Shown: piece by piece, positions 51,152 to 60,921 of the stretch
Layout of the letters: every line of letters begins with the position of its first letter
Position numbering within the stretch: the first letter of the stretch is position 1
DNA from: Gemmatimonadales bacterium
Lineage (GTDB): Bacteria; Gemmatimonadota; Gemmatimonadetes; Palauibacterales; Palauibacteraceae
Assembly (NCBI GenBank): GCA_009838765.1
Contig: VXQX01000017.1
Location: 27,461 to 91,460 of the forward strand
Direction of reading: 5' to 3'
Length of the DNA: 64,000 nt
Notes under the pieces: model-generated
Told to the model about the DNA's origin: nothing
The model's database searches: none
The model's input: the letters and a program-made list of their open reading frames with translations, nothing else
Made by a program: the position numbers and the translations under genes

Positions 51152-54100
51152 TCACCCGTCCCGGTCGCCGGCGAAGCGCAGGAAGAGGGCCGGAACGACG
51201 ACCATGTTGAGCGTGGTGGACGTGAACAGCCCCCCGAGGACAACGACGGCGAGCGGGGCCTGGATCTCCTTGCCGGGCTCGCCGAGGCCCAACGCGAGCG
51301 GCACGAGCGCCAGACCCGCCGTGAGCGCGGTCATGAGGATGGGGCTGAGACGTTCCATGGAGCCGCGCCGGATGCTCGGCCCGAGCCCGGCGCCGGCCGC
51401 GCGAAGGTCCTGATAACGGCTCACGAGAAGGATCCCGTTTCGCACGGCGATGCCGAACAACGTGATGAGCCCGACCAGCGTCGCGATGTTCACGGTGCCG
51501 CCGATGAGCAGTACCGCGAGCACGCCTCCCGCCAGCGCCAGGGGCAGGTTCACCATCAGAAGAGCGGCGATCCGGGCGCTCCCGAAAGCCCGGAACATGA
51601 TGAGGAAGATGGCGGCGATCGAGAACAGCGAGAGCAGCGTGATGCGCCGCGTCGCCTCCCGGCCGCTCTCGAACTGGCCCCCGTACTGGACGTAGTAGCC
51701 CGGCGGCAGTTCGACCTCCGCCGCGACCCGCGCCTGAAGCTCTTCCGCGGCTCCGCCCACGTCGCGACCCGCGACGTTCGCGCTCACGACGATCTTCCGC
51801 TGCACGTTCTCCCGGCTGATCGTATTGGGCCCCAGCGACGGCACGATCGAAGCCAGTTGCGACAGCGGTACCGTGGCGCCGGCCGGGGTCGTCATCAGCG
51901 TCCGGCCGATCGCCTCCGGGTCCGTGCGGTATTCGTCCGCGTAGCGCACCACGAGATCGAACGCGCGATCGCCTTCCCGGATGAGCGATACCTCCTCCCC
52001 CTGAAACGCGACATCGACGGCCGCGGCCATCTCCGCCGGCGTGACGCCGTGGCGGGCCAAGGCACGGCGGTCGGCGCGGATCTGAAGCTGGGGTATGTCC
52101 GCCTGCCTCTCGACGGAGACGTCCACGAGCCCCTCCACCGTCGCCGCGACGGTCTCGATCTCGCCGGCGAGGTCGCGCAGTTGCCGGAGGTCGGGCCCGA
52201 ACAGGTTGGCCGCGATGGCGGCCCGTGTGCCGGAGAGCATGTGGTCGATCCGGTGTCCGATCGGCTGTCCGATCGTGACGTTGGTCCCGGGGAGTCCCGC
52301 CAGTTCGTCCCGGAGCGCGGCCACGACCTCCTCCAAATCGTGCTCGGAGAGATCCAGACGCGCGTCGACCTCGGACGCGTTGCTGCCCTGCGCGTGCTCG
52401 TCGAGTTCGGCCCGGCCGGTCCGCCGCGAGGTGGAGACGACGGCCGGGTGCGCCAGGAGCTGGCGCTCCACGCGAGCCCCGATCGCGTCGGACTCCGCCA
52501 GTGAGGTCCCGGGCAGGCTCACGACGGAGATGGTCAGCGTTCCCTCCTGGAACTCGGGGAGGAAGCCGCGCCCCAGCAGCGGCACGAGCGCCAGGGTGCC
52601 GGCCAGCAGGAGCGCCGCACCGCCAAGCACGGGCCCGGGACGGCGCAGCGCCCCGTCGAGGAGGCGCCCGTACGCCCGTTCGATCCCCCGCATCAGCCAG
52701 GGCTCGCGCGGGCGGCCGATCGCCCGATCCCCCGGCAGAAGCATGTGGCAGAGCGCCGGCGTCACCGTCACGGCAACGAGCAGCGAGGAGAGGATGCTCA
52801 CGATGTACGCCAACCCCAGCGGTCGGAGCATGCGGCCCTCCACACCGGAGAGGAAGAAGAGCGGGACGAAGACGATGGAGATGATGAGCGTGGCGCTCAG
52901 GATCGGGTTCCGGATCTCTCGCGCGGCGTCCCGGACGAGGGCCAGCGGCCGTCGTCGGCGCTCCGGCGGGCGGCGGCGATCTTCGCGCAGGCGGCGGTAG
53001 ACGTTCTCGACGACGATGATCGCGTCGTCGACCAGGGCGCCGATGGCGATCGCCATGCCGCCCAGCGTCATCGTGTTGATCGTTCCCCCGAGGAGCCGCA
53101 GCACGATGACCGCGAGGGCCAGCGAGAGCGGGATCGCGAGCACGGAAATCGCCGTCGTCCTCAGGTTCCACAGGAAGAGCAGGAGCACCGCGATGACGAG
53201 CAGGGCGCCGTCGCGCAGGGCTTCGATCACGTTTGACACGGCGAGCGATATGAAGTCGGCCTGCCGGAACACGGACCGCTCGAAGGCCACGCCCGCCGGC
53301 AGTTCCGCTTCGATCTCGTTCAGTTCGGCGTCGATCCGCTCCGTCAGCTCCAGCGTGTTCGCGCCGGGCTGCTTCTGAATCGAGAGCACGACGGCGGGCT
53401 CCGCGTTCACGGAGGCGGTGCCGAGCCGGACGCGCGGACCGATTCGAACCTCCGCCAGGTCCTCGATGAGGACGGGTACGCCCTCCCTCACGGCCACGAC
53501 GGTCAGGCCGATCTCGTCCAGGTCGCGTGCGCGGCCGATGCCGCGGATCAGGATCTCGCGCCCGCCCGACCGATAGACGCCGCCGGAGGCGTTCCGGTTC
53601 GAGCCGGACGCCGCCTCCAGGACTTCGTCGAGCCCGACCCTGTACGCGAGCAGGCGCTCGGGTCGGATCAGAACCTGGTACTGGCGGACCTGACCTCCGA
53701 TCGACACCACCTGCGAGACGCCGGGCACGGCGAGGAGTCTTCGCCGCACGGTCCAGTCCGCGGCCGTCCGCGCCTCCATGAGTTGCGGGGCGGGCGCGCT
53801 CATGCCGACGAGCAGAATCTCGCCCATGATCGAACTCACGGGCGCGAGCACGGGCGCGCTCACATCCTCCGGCAGTTGGGCCGTGGCGAGTTGAAGCCGC
53901 TCGTTCACGATCTGCCGGGCGCGGAGGATGTCCGTCCCCCAGTCGAAGTCCACCCAGACGATGCTGATCCCCTGCGCCGAACTCGACCGGACCCGGCGCA
54001 CGCCGGCCGCACCGTTGACCGCCGTTTCGATCGGGAACGTGACGAGGCTCTCGACCTCTTCCGGGGCCAGTCCGTGGGCATCGCTGAGCACCGTCACCGT

Positions 54101-54283
54101 GGGGGCGGTGAGGTCGGGAAAGACGTCGACGGGCAGCGTGGCGGCCACCCATCCCCCGCCCGCCAGGAGGAGGGCTCCGGCGGCCACGGTGAGGAAGCGG
54201 TTTTCGAGCGAGGCGTGGACGAGCCGGTCCAGCAGTCCCTGCAGGAGACCTGACCGGTCTTCCGCCGATCCGGGAGCGCTCAT
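51152..54283 (-). CDS. Heavy-metal RND efflux pump (CusA/CzcA family)
   Basis: A 1043-residue inner-membrane transporter. N-terminal TLPVDVFPDLTAPTVTV and GLAPEEVESLVTFPIE are typical of heavy-metal RND proteins. Two sets of spans enclose large periplasmic loops; the proton relay is in IGALVDDAIIVVENVYRR. The C-terminal GIAVRNGILLVSRYQD and FTSTTLNMVVVPALF are family landmarks. It exports metal cations (Cu, Ag, Zn, Co, Ni or Cd) with the adaptor encoded seven bases upstream and an outer-membrane channel that is not in the window. The metal cannot be read from sequence alone. Confidence 0.92.
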   Translation of the reverse strand: MSAPGSAEDRSGLLQGLLDRLVHASLENRFLTVAAGALLLAGGGWVAATLPVDVFPDLTAPTVTVLSDAHGLAPEEVESLVTFPIETAVNGAAGVRRVRSSSAQGISIVWVDFDWGTDILRARQIVNERLQLATAQLPEDVSAPVLAPVSSIMGEILLVGMSAPAPQLMEARTAADWTVRRRLLAVPGVSQVVSIGGQVRQYQVLIRPERLLAYRVGLDEVLEAASGSNRNASGGVYRSGGREILIRGIGRARDLDEIGLTVVAVREGVPVLIEDLAEVRIGPRVRLGTASVNAEPAVVLSIQKQPGANTLELTERIDAELNEIEAELPAGVAFERSVFRQADFISLAVSNVIEALRDGALLVIAVLLLFLWNLRTTAISVLAIPLSLALAVIVLRLLGGTINTMTLGGMAIAIGALVDDAIIVVENVYRRLREDRRRPPERRRRPLALVRDAAREIRNPILSATLIISIVFVPLFFLSGVEGRMLRPLGLAYIVSILSSLLVAVTVTPALCHMLLPGDRAIGRPREPWLMRGIERAYGRLLDGALRRPGPVLGGAALLLAGTLALVPLLGRGFLPEFQEGTLTISVVSLPGTSLAESDAIGARVERQLLAHPAVVSTSRRTGRAELDEHAQGSNASEVDARLDLSEHDLEEVVAALRDELAGLPGTNVTIGQPIGHRIDHMLSGTRAAIAANLFGPDLRQLRDLAGEIETVAATVEGLVDVSVERQADIPQLQIRADRRALARHGVTPAEMAAAVDVAFQGEEVSLIREGDRAFDLVVRYADEYRTDPEAIGRTLMTTPAGATVPLSQLASIVPSLGPNTISRENVQRKIVVSANVAGRDVGGAAEELQARVAAEVELPPGYYVQYGGQFESGREATRRITLLSLFSIAAIFLIMFRAFGSARIAALLMVNLPLALAGGVLAVLLIGGTVNIATLVGLITLFGIAVRNGILLVSRYQDLRAAGAGLGPSIRRGSMERLSPILMTALTAGLALVPLALGLGEPGKEIQAPLAVVVLGGLFTSTTLNMVVVPALFLRFAGDRDG

Positions 54284-54290
54284 CCCGCCG

Positions 54291-55808
54291 TCAGTGCGGA
54301 TGCCCGTGATCCGAGATCTCCACGTCGCCCAGCGAGGCGAGTCTCACCTGATAGGCGCCGACGGCGACCACCTGCTCCCCGCTCGCCACGCCGGAGTGAA
54401 CGATGGTCCACGAACCGTCCGAGGGGCCGGTCTCCACCACTCGCCGCTGAAAGGCTTCGCCGCCGACCTTGACGTAGACGACGGAGAGCCCGTCCTCGTC
54501 CAGGATCGCCGGCGTCGGGACGGCCACCCCCTCCACGGGGTCGCCGAGGAGCAGATGCCCTTCGGCCAGCATCCCCACCTTGAGCACGCCGTCAGGGTTC
54601 GCCACCGCAAAGCGGACCGGCAGCGTCCGGCTCCCGGCATCGATGATGCTGCCCACGGACACCACGCGGTCGGCGGCGTGCGCCCGGGTCGCGCCTTCGA
54701 CGGTAAACCACGCGCCGTGGACATCGCCGGCCGCCTCGGCGTGGCGAGCCGGCACCCGCGCGACGAACCACAGGGTGTCGGGACGCACCACGGTGAAGGC
54801 GTGCCTGCCGACGGCGACGTGCTCGCCGGGCGCCACGCGGCGATCCGCAATCACGCCGCCGATCGGACTCCGGAGCCGGTACACGTGCGGGTCCGAGCCG
54901 CCGTCCCCACCGCCGTCCACGTCGGCGGAGCGACGGCCGTCCACGGCCGCGAACGCCGCCCGGGCCACCTCGAGGTTATGGAGCGCCTCCTCCAGGCGGC
55001 GCCCGGCGATGGCGCCGGCAGCGAGCAGACGCTCGGCCCGATCCGCCTCGCGCTCGGCGTCCTCCACATCGGCCCGCATGCGAGCGTACGAGTCGTCGAG
55101 GCTCGTGGGGGCGATCAGAGCCAGCGTCTCCCCCTCCCGCACCTCTTCGCCGGGGGCGGGCGATGGCCCCTGGACGAGCAAGAGCCCCCCCACCGGCGTC
55201 GAGACGTGCGCGAGGTCGCGCGCGGGGGCCGCGACCTCTCCGGTCACCGGGATCGATTGCGGAATCCGGCGCGTCGCCGCGACCGCCACCTCGAACGGCA
55301 TCGCCCACTGTTCTTCCTTCAGGAGCGCGATCAGCCCAGGACGTGGCGGCTCTTCGTCGTGCGGGAGGACCTCTTCGCTCGCGAACACCCGCAGCTGTCC
55401 CACCGGGATCGCGTGGTCCGCGCCGCGGGCCGTGAGGGTCAGGTCCGCCCGCCACGTCCCGGTCGCCGTGAGGGTCGGGGTCGCACTGTAGACTCCCGGG
55501 CTCGCAGGGGCCGCGAGCACGATCTCCTCGCGGGCGCCGCCCGGTCCCCGGAGCAGAAGGACGAGCCGCCCCTCCCGCACCGGCTTCCAGTCCGCCAGCC
55601 AGGTGAGGTGGATGGCCCACGGCTCGCTCGCGACGTCCTGCACGTGCGGCGGGTACTCGGCGAACAGTTCGAGCGACTCGGTCCAGTGCGTCACCACGCC
55701 GCCGCCGGCATGGGAATGCGTGGCTGCCGCCGCCTGGTCGGCGGACGGCGCATCGCACCCCGCACCTGAGAGCGCCGCCACCATGGCGACCGCCCGGTTC
55801 ACGCGCAT
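54291..55808 (-). CDS. RND periplasmic adaptor lipoprotein with His-rich ends
   Basis: A 505-residue lipoprotein with start 55808 after GGGAGG and lipobox SGAGC. An N-terminal domain of about 180 residues (HWTESLELFAEYPPHV, GGAREEIVLAAP) is longer than in classical adaptors. The barrel-sandwich (lipoyl) half motifs VSTPVGGLLLV and LRSPIGGVIADRRV enclose a helical hairpin (YARMRADVEDAEREADRAERL), and a beta-barrel follows. Residues near the N-terminus (HSHAGGG) and the end (DHGHPH) are His-rich and may bind the metal before transfer to the pump. Cotranscribed with the pump. The family is CusB/CzcB-like. Confidence 0.85.
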   Translation of the reverse strand: MRVNRAVAMVAALSGAGCDAPSADQAAAATHSHAGGGVVTHWTESLELFAEYPPHVQDVASEPWAIHLTWLADWKPVREGRLVLLLRGPGGAREEIVLAAPASPGVYSATPTLTATGTWRADLTLTARGADHAIPVGQLRVFASEEVLPHDEEPPRPGLIALLKEEQWAMPFEVAVAATRRIPQSIPVTGEVAAPARDLAHVSTPVGGLLLVQGPSPAPGEEVREGETLALIAPTSLDDSYARMRADVEDAEREADRAERLLAAGAIAGRRLEEALHNLEVARAAFAAVDGRRSADVDGGGDGGSDPHVYRLRSPIGGVIADRRVAPGEHVAVGRHAFTVVRPDTLWFVARVPARHAEAAGDVHGAWFTVEGATRAHAADRVVSVGSIIDAGSRTLPVRFAVANPDGVLKVGMLAEGHLLLGDPVEGVAVPTPAILDEDGLSVVYVKVGGEAFQRRVVETGPSDGSWTIVHSGVASGEQVVAVGAYQVRLASLGDVEISDHGHPH

Positions 55809-55972
55809 GACACCTCCCGGACCGCGGACCTGTCCCGTCCGTTCAACGTTGCCCGAACCGCGGCCGGGGGCCAGAGCGTCCGAAACCTCGACCCGGGAGC
55901 CGCCCGTACTGTCCGGTGGAGCCTGGACGCGCCACCTTGAAGCGTACGCCATGCGCGGAAGAGGAATACCCG

Positions 55973-56035
55973 ATGAGAAAGATCGCCATCGCCGTTGCCG
56001 TGATCGTCATTCGGAAGCTGCTCAAGAAGCTCTGA
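55973..56035 (+). CDS. Possible 20-residue cationic amphipathic peptide
   Basis: MRKIAIAVAVIVIRKLLKKL is encoded with a purine-rich site (AGAGGA) seven bases before the ATG. A hydrophobic stretch of ten residues is flanked by basic ends, a pattern found in membrane-active peptides such as type I toxins and bacteriocins. It lies between the divergent adaptor gene and the convergent signal peptidase gene. It may be real or chance; there is no homology to support it. Confidence 0.35.
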   Translation: MRKIAIAVAVIVIRKLLKKL

Positions 56036-56080
56036 CGGCGGACGGGACAGGCTCGGTTCCCGCGGGTCCCTCGGTTCCCG

Positions 56081-56854
56081 CTAGTCCGGGGAGGGTCCGA
56101 TCCGTCCCGGCCTCATCGCCGTGAGGAACTTCACGGGCCTTAGCGCTTCACGGTCGTACGAGAAGTAGATGAAGAAGGGCCTGCCCCGCATCTTCCCGCG
56201 TTCGACGAACCCCCAGTACCGCGAATCCAGGCTCTCCTCCCGGTTGTCCCCCAGCATGAAGTAGCGTTCCGGCGGCACTACGAGAGGTCCCCAGTTGTCC
56301 CGCGTCGGTTCGTACTCGCCCCGTTCCGGATCCGGAATCAGGTGCGCCAGTTGCCACTGCATCCGCGGATCCCCTTCATCCAGCTGGCGCGGATTCCGGC
56401 GGACGTAGGGTTCGTCGGGGGCGATGCCGTTCCTGTAGAAGACGCCTCCCTCCATGCGGAGCGTGTCGCCGGGCAGACCCACGGTACGCTTTACGATGTC
56501 CAGGCCCGGAGAATGGTCCGCCCTGAACACGATGATGTCCCCGTACTCCGGCTCGGCGTATCCCGGCACGCGGGCGTTCGTAAACGGGATCGGCGCACCG
56601 AGCGATGTCTTGTTCACGAGCAGGAAGTCGCCGACCAGGAGGGTCCCCTCCATCGACCCCGACGTGATCACGAACGTCGCCAGCAGGAACGTCCGGAAGA
56701 AGATGAAGATGAGGAACGCGACGAGCAGGGTGCGCGCCCAGTCGCGGAACCACTCCGCGCTGAAGGCCGGCGGAGATGGGGCGCGTTTCCGCTTCCCTTC
56801 CGCGGCTTCGTCCGCCTCTCCGGTGCGGCCCTTCGCTCTGCGACTTCGTGCCAT
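56081..56854 (-). CDS. lepB: Signal peptidase I, copy 1
   Basis: A 257-residue inner-membrane protease that cuts signal peptides from exported proteins. One N-terminal span (WARTLLVAFLIFIFFRTFLLATF) is followed by the Ser nucleophile Ser67 in SGSME and the general base Lys122 in DIVKRTVGLPGD. The box YFMLGDNREESLDSRYWG and the end FFIYFSYDRE are family landmarks. The N-terminal 30 residues are strongly charged. A close paralogue is encoded directly upstream. Confidence 0.95.
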   Translation of the reverse strand: MARSRRAKGRTGEADEAAEGKRKRAPSPPAFSAEWFRDWARTLLVAFLIFIFFRTFLLATFVITSGSMEGTLLVGDFLLVNKTSLGAPIPFTNARVPGYAEPEYGDIIVFRADHSPGLDIVKRTVGLPGDTLRMEGGVFYRNGIAPDEPYVRRNPRQLDEGDPRMQWQLAHLIPDPERGEYEPTRDNWGPLVVPPERYFMLGDNREESLDSRYWGFVERGKMRGRPFFIYFSYDREALRPVKFLTAMRPGRIGPSPD

Positions 56855-57006
56855 GTTTCGGCGTGCTCTCTGCGGGGATCGCCGGCGCCCCGAGCGCCCG
56901 GCGTCATCGTTGGTTGCGGCGGACGCTACTCTGCGACCATCTCACCCGCCGCGCAAACACTCGACCCGGCGGGCGCCGCCTGCCGGTGCCGCAAGCCGTG
57001 TGATCG

Positions 57007-57726
57007 TCAGTCGGGCCGCGACCCGATCCTGCTGGGTCTCATGGCGGTCAGGACTCGAAACGGCTCGAGCGCGTCCCGATCGTACGAGAAGTAGATGAAG
57101 AACGGCTTTCCCCTCATCTTCGCCCGCTCAACGAGCCCCCAGTATCGCGAATCGAGACTGTCGTCCCGGTTGTCACCCAGCATGAAGAAGCGTTCCGGAG
57201 GAATCACGAGAGGTCCCCAGTTGTCCCGCGTGGGCTCGTACTCGCTGCGCCCCGGATCCGATACCAGGTGCTCCCTCTGCCACAGCATCCGGGTGTCTCC
57301 GGCATCGGGCCGGCGTGGATCGCGGCGGACGTGGGGCTCCTCGATTTCGATCCCGTTCCGATACAGGACGCCGCCCTCCATTCGGAGCGTGTCGCCGGGC
57401 AAGCCGACCGTGCGCTTCACGAGATCCATTCCCGGAGAATGGTCCGAGCGGAATACGATGATGTCGCCGTGGCCCGGCTCCACGTAGCCCGGAATCCGGT
57501 ACTCCGTGAACGGGATCGTCGTGCCCAGGGCCAGCTTGTTTACGAGCAGAAAATCGCCGACCAGGAGTGTGTTCTCCATCGACCCCGAGGAGATCACGGA
57601 CGTAGCCAGGAGAAACGTCCGAAAGAAAAGGAGACCGGCGGCCGCGACGATCAGTGATCGCGCCCACTCCCTCGCCGACCTTCCTGCGTCGGTCGCCTTG
57701 CTGCTCTTGCTTCGCCTCCCGGCCAT
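57007..57726 (-). CDS. lepB: Signal peptidase I, copy 2
   Basis: A 239-residue paralogue of copy 1. The start at 57726 (MAGRRSKSSKATD) follows GGGAGG; the upstream open frame to 58653 is non-coding antisense of the barrel protein. Ser49 in SGSME, Lys104 in DLVKRTVGLPGD and the box RFFMLGDNRDDSLDSRYWG are intact. Over most of the length the two copies are nearly identical, including the insertion with NWGPLV and PERFFML. A tandem duplication is evident; the two may handle different precursors or simply give higher dosage. Confidence 0.93.
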   Translation of the reverse strand: MAGRRSKSSKATDAGRSAREWARSLIVAAAGLLFFRTFLLATSVISSGSMENTLLVGDFLLVNKLALGTTIPFTEYRIPGYVEPGHGDIIVFRSDHSPGMDLVKRTVGLPGDTLRMEGGVLYRNGIEIEEPHVRRDPRRPDAGDTRMLWQREHLVSDPGRSEYEPTRDNWGPLVIPPERFFMLGDNRDDSLDSRYWGLVERAKMRGKPFFIYFSYDRDALEPFRVLTAMRPSRIGSRPD

Positions 57727-57770
57727 GTGTTCGAACCTCCCGTTACACGAACCATCGACCCTCGGCATCG

Positions 57771-60083
57771 TTACATGAGGCCGTCGGAGTATATGTGGAG
57801 CCGCCAGAGGCTGCCGCCGCGGACGGCGCGGGCGATGTCGATGCGGAACAGCCCGTCCATGAGCGACAGGCCAACCCCCACGCTGGACCGCCAGCCGTCG
57901 ATCCCGAAGGCATCCACGGGTCCCGTCCAGCCCGCGTCCCAGAACCCCGTGATCCGGACCGGGCTTCCCCCGATGTCGTATGTCGGATCGCCGATCCGGA
58001 AGCCGCGGCCCAGTTCCAACCGGCCGAACCAGAAGCTCTCGCCCCCGGTCGACACCGGATCGAAAGCCCGCAGCGTGTAGGACCCGCCGAGGTGGAAGCG
58101 CCGCTGCGGGGGCGGCTCCCCGAACACTCTTCCCACTCCGCCCTCCAGCGCCAGCGACCACTGGCTCACGGGGAGTTGAAGCGCCGCGGAAACCGCGGCA
58201 CGCCCGTAGAGATCGAAGTCGCCCGTTGCAGCTTCGCCCCAGATGGAGCCGCTGAGAACCGGCGCGCCCGGGTCCACCGAGGAAAAGGCGCGCAGACGGC
58301 CAGAGATGCCGGCGATGTCGCCGCGCGCGGCCACGATGTTGTCCGGAAAGACGGCATCGCCGAACAGGTTCGGGAGCGAGGCATCGCTCTGCTTCCGCGC
58401 GTTCTGGTGGCGCTCCGCGAAGACTGCGCCTTCCACGCGGGTCCGCTTCCCCTGGCGGCTCGCCGCGATCTCGAAGCCGGTCTCCCGGAAGTAGAGGCCT
58501 TCGTCGTAGCCCATCACGAGGCTGTTGAAGGAGTTGCCGAAGGAGAGCGGGCGGCCCCAATCGCCGAGGTCCGTGAGGCGCCGGTACGCCATGATCCCGA
58601 GACCGCCCGTCACCGTCTGGCGCCGCCAACCGACCTCCAGGCCCGGCTCCCACTCCGGGATGCCGATTCGCGGCGTGACCGCGAACTCCGACGTGACCCC
58701 GGTCGGTACCGCGAAGCGGGCGCCGAGCGACAGCCCCTCGACCCGGTTGTAACGGAGCCTGCGCAGACCCGGAGCGAGATCCAGGCGGGGACCCGGAGCC
58801 ATGGCGGCGGGGATGTGCAGCGAGGACAGGCGGTCCTTCAGGTCGTCGAGTTCCGCCGCCGCAAAGGCGTCGACGGTGGCGGAGAAGAGCGGCTCGGGAA
58901 GCTCCCGCGACGAGGGGAGTTCGTCGCGGGGAGGGACGATGATCACGACCGGCCGCACAGCTTCGGGCAGCGAGTCCGGCTCCGCGGTGAGAGGGTCGTC
59001 GCGCGTCCGCGCGGCCTCACGCTCCTCGCGACGCCGGGCTCGACCCTCCCTCACGGAAACGTCGAGCGTCTGCCCCTCGGGCGCGAGGAACTCGTCGTCG
59101 CCATCGACCCAGCGGGTCCAGCCCGCCGGCAGATCGTCTCCCGGATCGAGCGCCGGTTCCCGATCCACAGCGTAGTCCTCGAACGTCCACTCGTAGCGCA
59201 CTGGCATGTTCGCCAGGTCCGCCATCGTGGCGACCGCGTCGAAGGCCATGCGATTCGGGAGCCACCAGCGGAGTTCCTGGAGGCCGTAGTCGATCGTGAT
59301 GAATTCGACCCTGGCGCGGATCGGTTTAACGAAGCCGGGAACATCTTCCGCGTCTTCCGGTTCCTCGCGGTCGAAGTCGTACTCGATCGCCGGACGGTAG
59401 GCGGCGCGCGTGAGGACCCCTGCGTCGGCGTCGAACCACAGCGAGCCGGCAATGCGGTCGAAGCGGGCCTCCCGCGGCTCGACGATGGCCTCGATCAGCG
59501 TCACCGTGCGGTCGTCCCCCGGGAAGCGGATGCGCAGGGTGTCGCCGGAGCGGTAGCGGTAGTGATAGGCCGCCGTATCGGCCAGGGGATGGAGGGCCCA
59601 CTCCGAGCCGACCGTCACATGCTCGCTCGCCGGATCGATCATGTCGAAGTCGAGTTCGAACGCGTCGTCGTCGCGCAGGTCGTCCTCGAACTCGATACCC
59701 AGGCCCACGATCGGCACCCCGCGGCGCACCCCCAGCCAGCGGACGATGTGTTCGCCCTCCGCCGCCCAGCGCAGGCGCGCGGCGCGCTCCTGGTGAAACA
59801 TCGCCCGCTCGCGGCGCAGAGCCGCGCCGCCCAGCCCGGCATAGATGCGCTCGCGGAACGTCGCCTCGAAGCTCGTCAGCCCTTCCGCCCGGGCTTTGCG
59901 CTGCGCCATGGCGCGCTCGATCAGTCCGGCGATCCCCGCATCGGCGTAGGCGTCCGACGGAATCGGCCGCGAAACGGAGGCGGTCGGTTCCTGGAGGGCG
60001 CGCGCGTCGGATGCGACGCCCGCGGTCCCCCCCAGGCACATCGCCAGCGCAACGGCGCGCCCGGCAGCAGTCATTCGGTTCAA
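57771..60083 (-). CDS. Large outer-membrane protein with a C-terminal beta-barrel
   Basis: A 770-residue exported protein. A signal peptide (AALAMCLGG-like stretch, ending near ARALQ) begins at 60083 or the second ATG at 60074. The N-terminal half (FRERIYAGLGGAALRRERAM, LWFDADAGVLTRAAYRP, ITIDYGLQELRWWLPNRM) resembles outer-membrane lipoprotein-sorting and DUF5686-like domains. The C-terminal 350 residues (GLSLGARFAVPTGVTSEF to GGSLWRLHIYSDGLM) form a beta-barrel of the surface-antigen/BamA type. It lies upstream of the second signal peptidase and is in the same direction. Its ligand or partner is unknown. Confidence 0.75.
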   Translation of the reverse strand: MNRMTAAGRAVALAMCLGGTAGVASDARALQEPTASVSRPIPSDAYADAGIAGLIERAMAQRKARAEGLTSFEATFRERIYAGLGGAALRRERAMFHQERAARLRWAAEGEHIVRWLGVRRGVPIVGLGIEFEDDLRDDDAFELDFDMIDPASEHVTVGSEWALHPLADTAAYHYRYRSGDTLRIRFPGDDRTVTLIEAIVEPREARFDRIAGSLWFDADAGVLTRAAYRPAIEYDFDREEPEDAEDVPGFVKPIRARVEFITIDYGLQELRWWLPNRMAFDAVATMADLANMPVRYEWTFEDYAVDREPALDPGDDLPAGWTRWVDGDDEFLAPEGQTLDVSVREGRARRREEREAARTRDDPLTAEPDSLPEAVRPVVIIVPPRDELPSSRELPEPLFSATVDAFAAAELDDLKDRLSSLHIPAAMAPGPRLDLAPGLRRLRYNRVEGLSLGARFAVPTGVTSEFAVTPRIGIPEWEPGLEVGWRRQTVTGGLGIMAYRRLTDLGDWGRPLSFGNSFNSLVMGYDEGLYFRETGFEIAASRQGKRTRVEGAVFAERHQNARKQSDASLPNLFGDAVFPDNIVAARGDIAGISGRLRAFSSVDPGAPVLSGSIWGEAATGDFDLYGRAAVSAALQLPVSQWSLALEGGVGRVFGEPPPQRRFHLGGSYTLRAFDPVSTGGESFWFGRLELGRGFRIGDPTYDIGGSPVRITGFWDAGWTGPVDAFGIDGWRSSVGVGLSLMDGLFRIDIARAVRGGSLWRLHIYSDGLM

Positions 60084-60252
60084 GAGCGCTCTCCAGTCCA
60101 GGGCCGACTTCGCGGCGTCGAGGCGCGGGGAATCGCGGCCGGTCGCGAGACGCAGCCGGCCCGGGCGGGCGATATATCCCGACAGGAGCCGCTACGTCTA
60201 TGTTTGAGGAGACGTTTCAACCTTCGCCCGCGTCACCGGGGAAGGAGAGCCA

Positions 60253-60912
60253 GTGGGGCTGTATTCCGAGCATATCTTCCCGCGTCTCATGGAGAGCGGG
60301 CTCAAGGGCGACGTTCATCGCAGGTACCGGCGCCGGGCGCTGTCTCGTGCGCAGGGGAACGTGCTCGAAGTCGGCTTCGGGACCGGCCTCAATCTCGAAT
60401 GCTACCCGACATCGGTTCGCCGCGTCACCGGCATCGACCCCGCCGCCGTGCTCGAGCGCCGCGTACGCACCCGCATCGCCCGCGCCCCCTTTCCCGTCGA
60501 GCGCGTGATCCACGACGCCGCCGACCGACTTCCTTTTCCGGATGGGCACTTCGACACGGTGACGAGCACCTGGACGCTGTGTTCGATCGAGCGGCTCCGG
60601 GACGCCCTCCTCGAACTGCGGCGTGCGCTGAAGCCCTCCGGCGAATTCCTCTTTCTCGAGCACGGGCGGAACGATAAGGGATGGGTTTCGCGTCTGCAGG
60701 ACACCCTGAACCCGGTCCAGAACTTCGTCGCCTGCGGCTGCAACATAAACCGGCGGATCGACGCCGAGATCGAGGGCGGCGGATTCCGGGTCGTCGACCT
60801 CGACCGCTTCACGATGCCCGGAGTGCCCCGGGCGCTGGGTTCCGTCTACCTTGGCGTGGCCAGACCGCGGAGCGGCGGACCCCTCGCGGGATCGCGGAGA
60901 GTATCGCCTTGA
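60253..60912 (+). CDS. Class I SAM-dependent methyltransferase
   Basis: A 219-residue cytosolic protein starting at GTG after GAAGGAG. The SAM-binding motif I is VLEVGFGTGLNLECYP, followed by the acidic residue in GIDPAA, motif III-like DRLPFPDGHFDTVTSTWTLCSI and EFLFLEHGR. The Methyltransf_11 type is common for quinone, lipid and small-molecule methylation; the second half (LNPVQNFVACGCNINRR) resembles phospholipid- or arsenite-type relatives but is not decisive. The substrate is unknown. The gene stands alone, convergent with a small membrane protein. Confidence 0.88.
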   Translation: MGLYSEHIFPRLMESGLKGDVHRRYRRRALSRAQGNVLEVGFGTGLNLECYPTSVRRVTGIDPAAVLERRVRTRIARAPFPVERVIHDAADRLPFPDGHFDTVTSTWTLCSIERLRDALLELRRALKPSGEFLFLEHGRNDKGWVSRLQDTLNPVQNFVACGCNINRRIDAEIEGGGFRVVDLDRFTMPGVPRALGSVYLGVARPRSGGPLAGSRRVSP

Positions 60913-60921
60913 GGGCCGCGA

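Noticed and set aside
57727..58653. An N-terminal extension of the second signal peptidase
   Set aside because: It is antisense to the outer-membrane protein gene and has no span or signal features.
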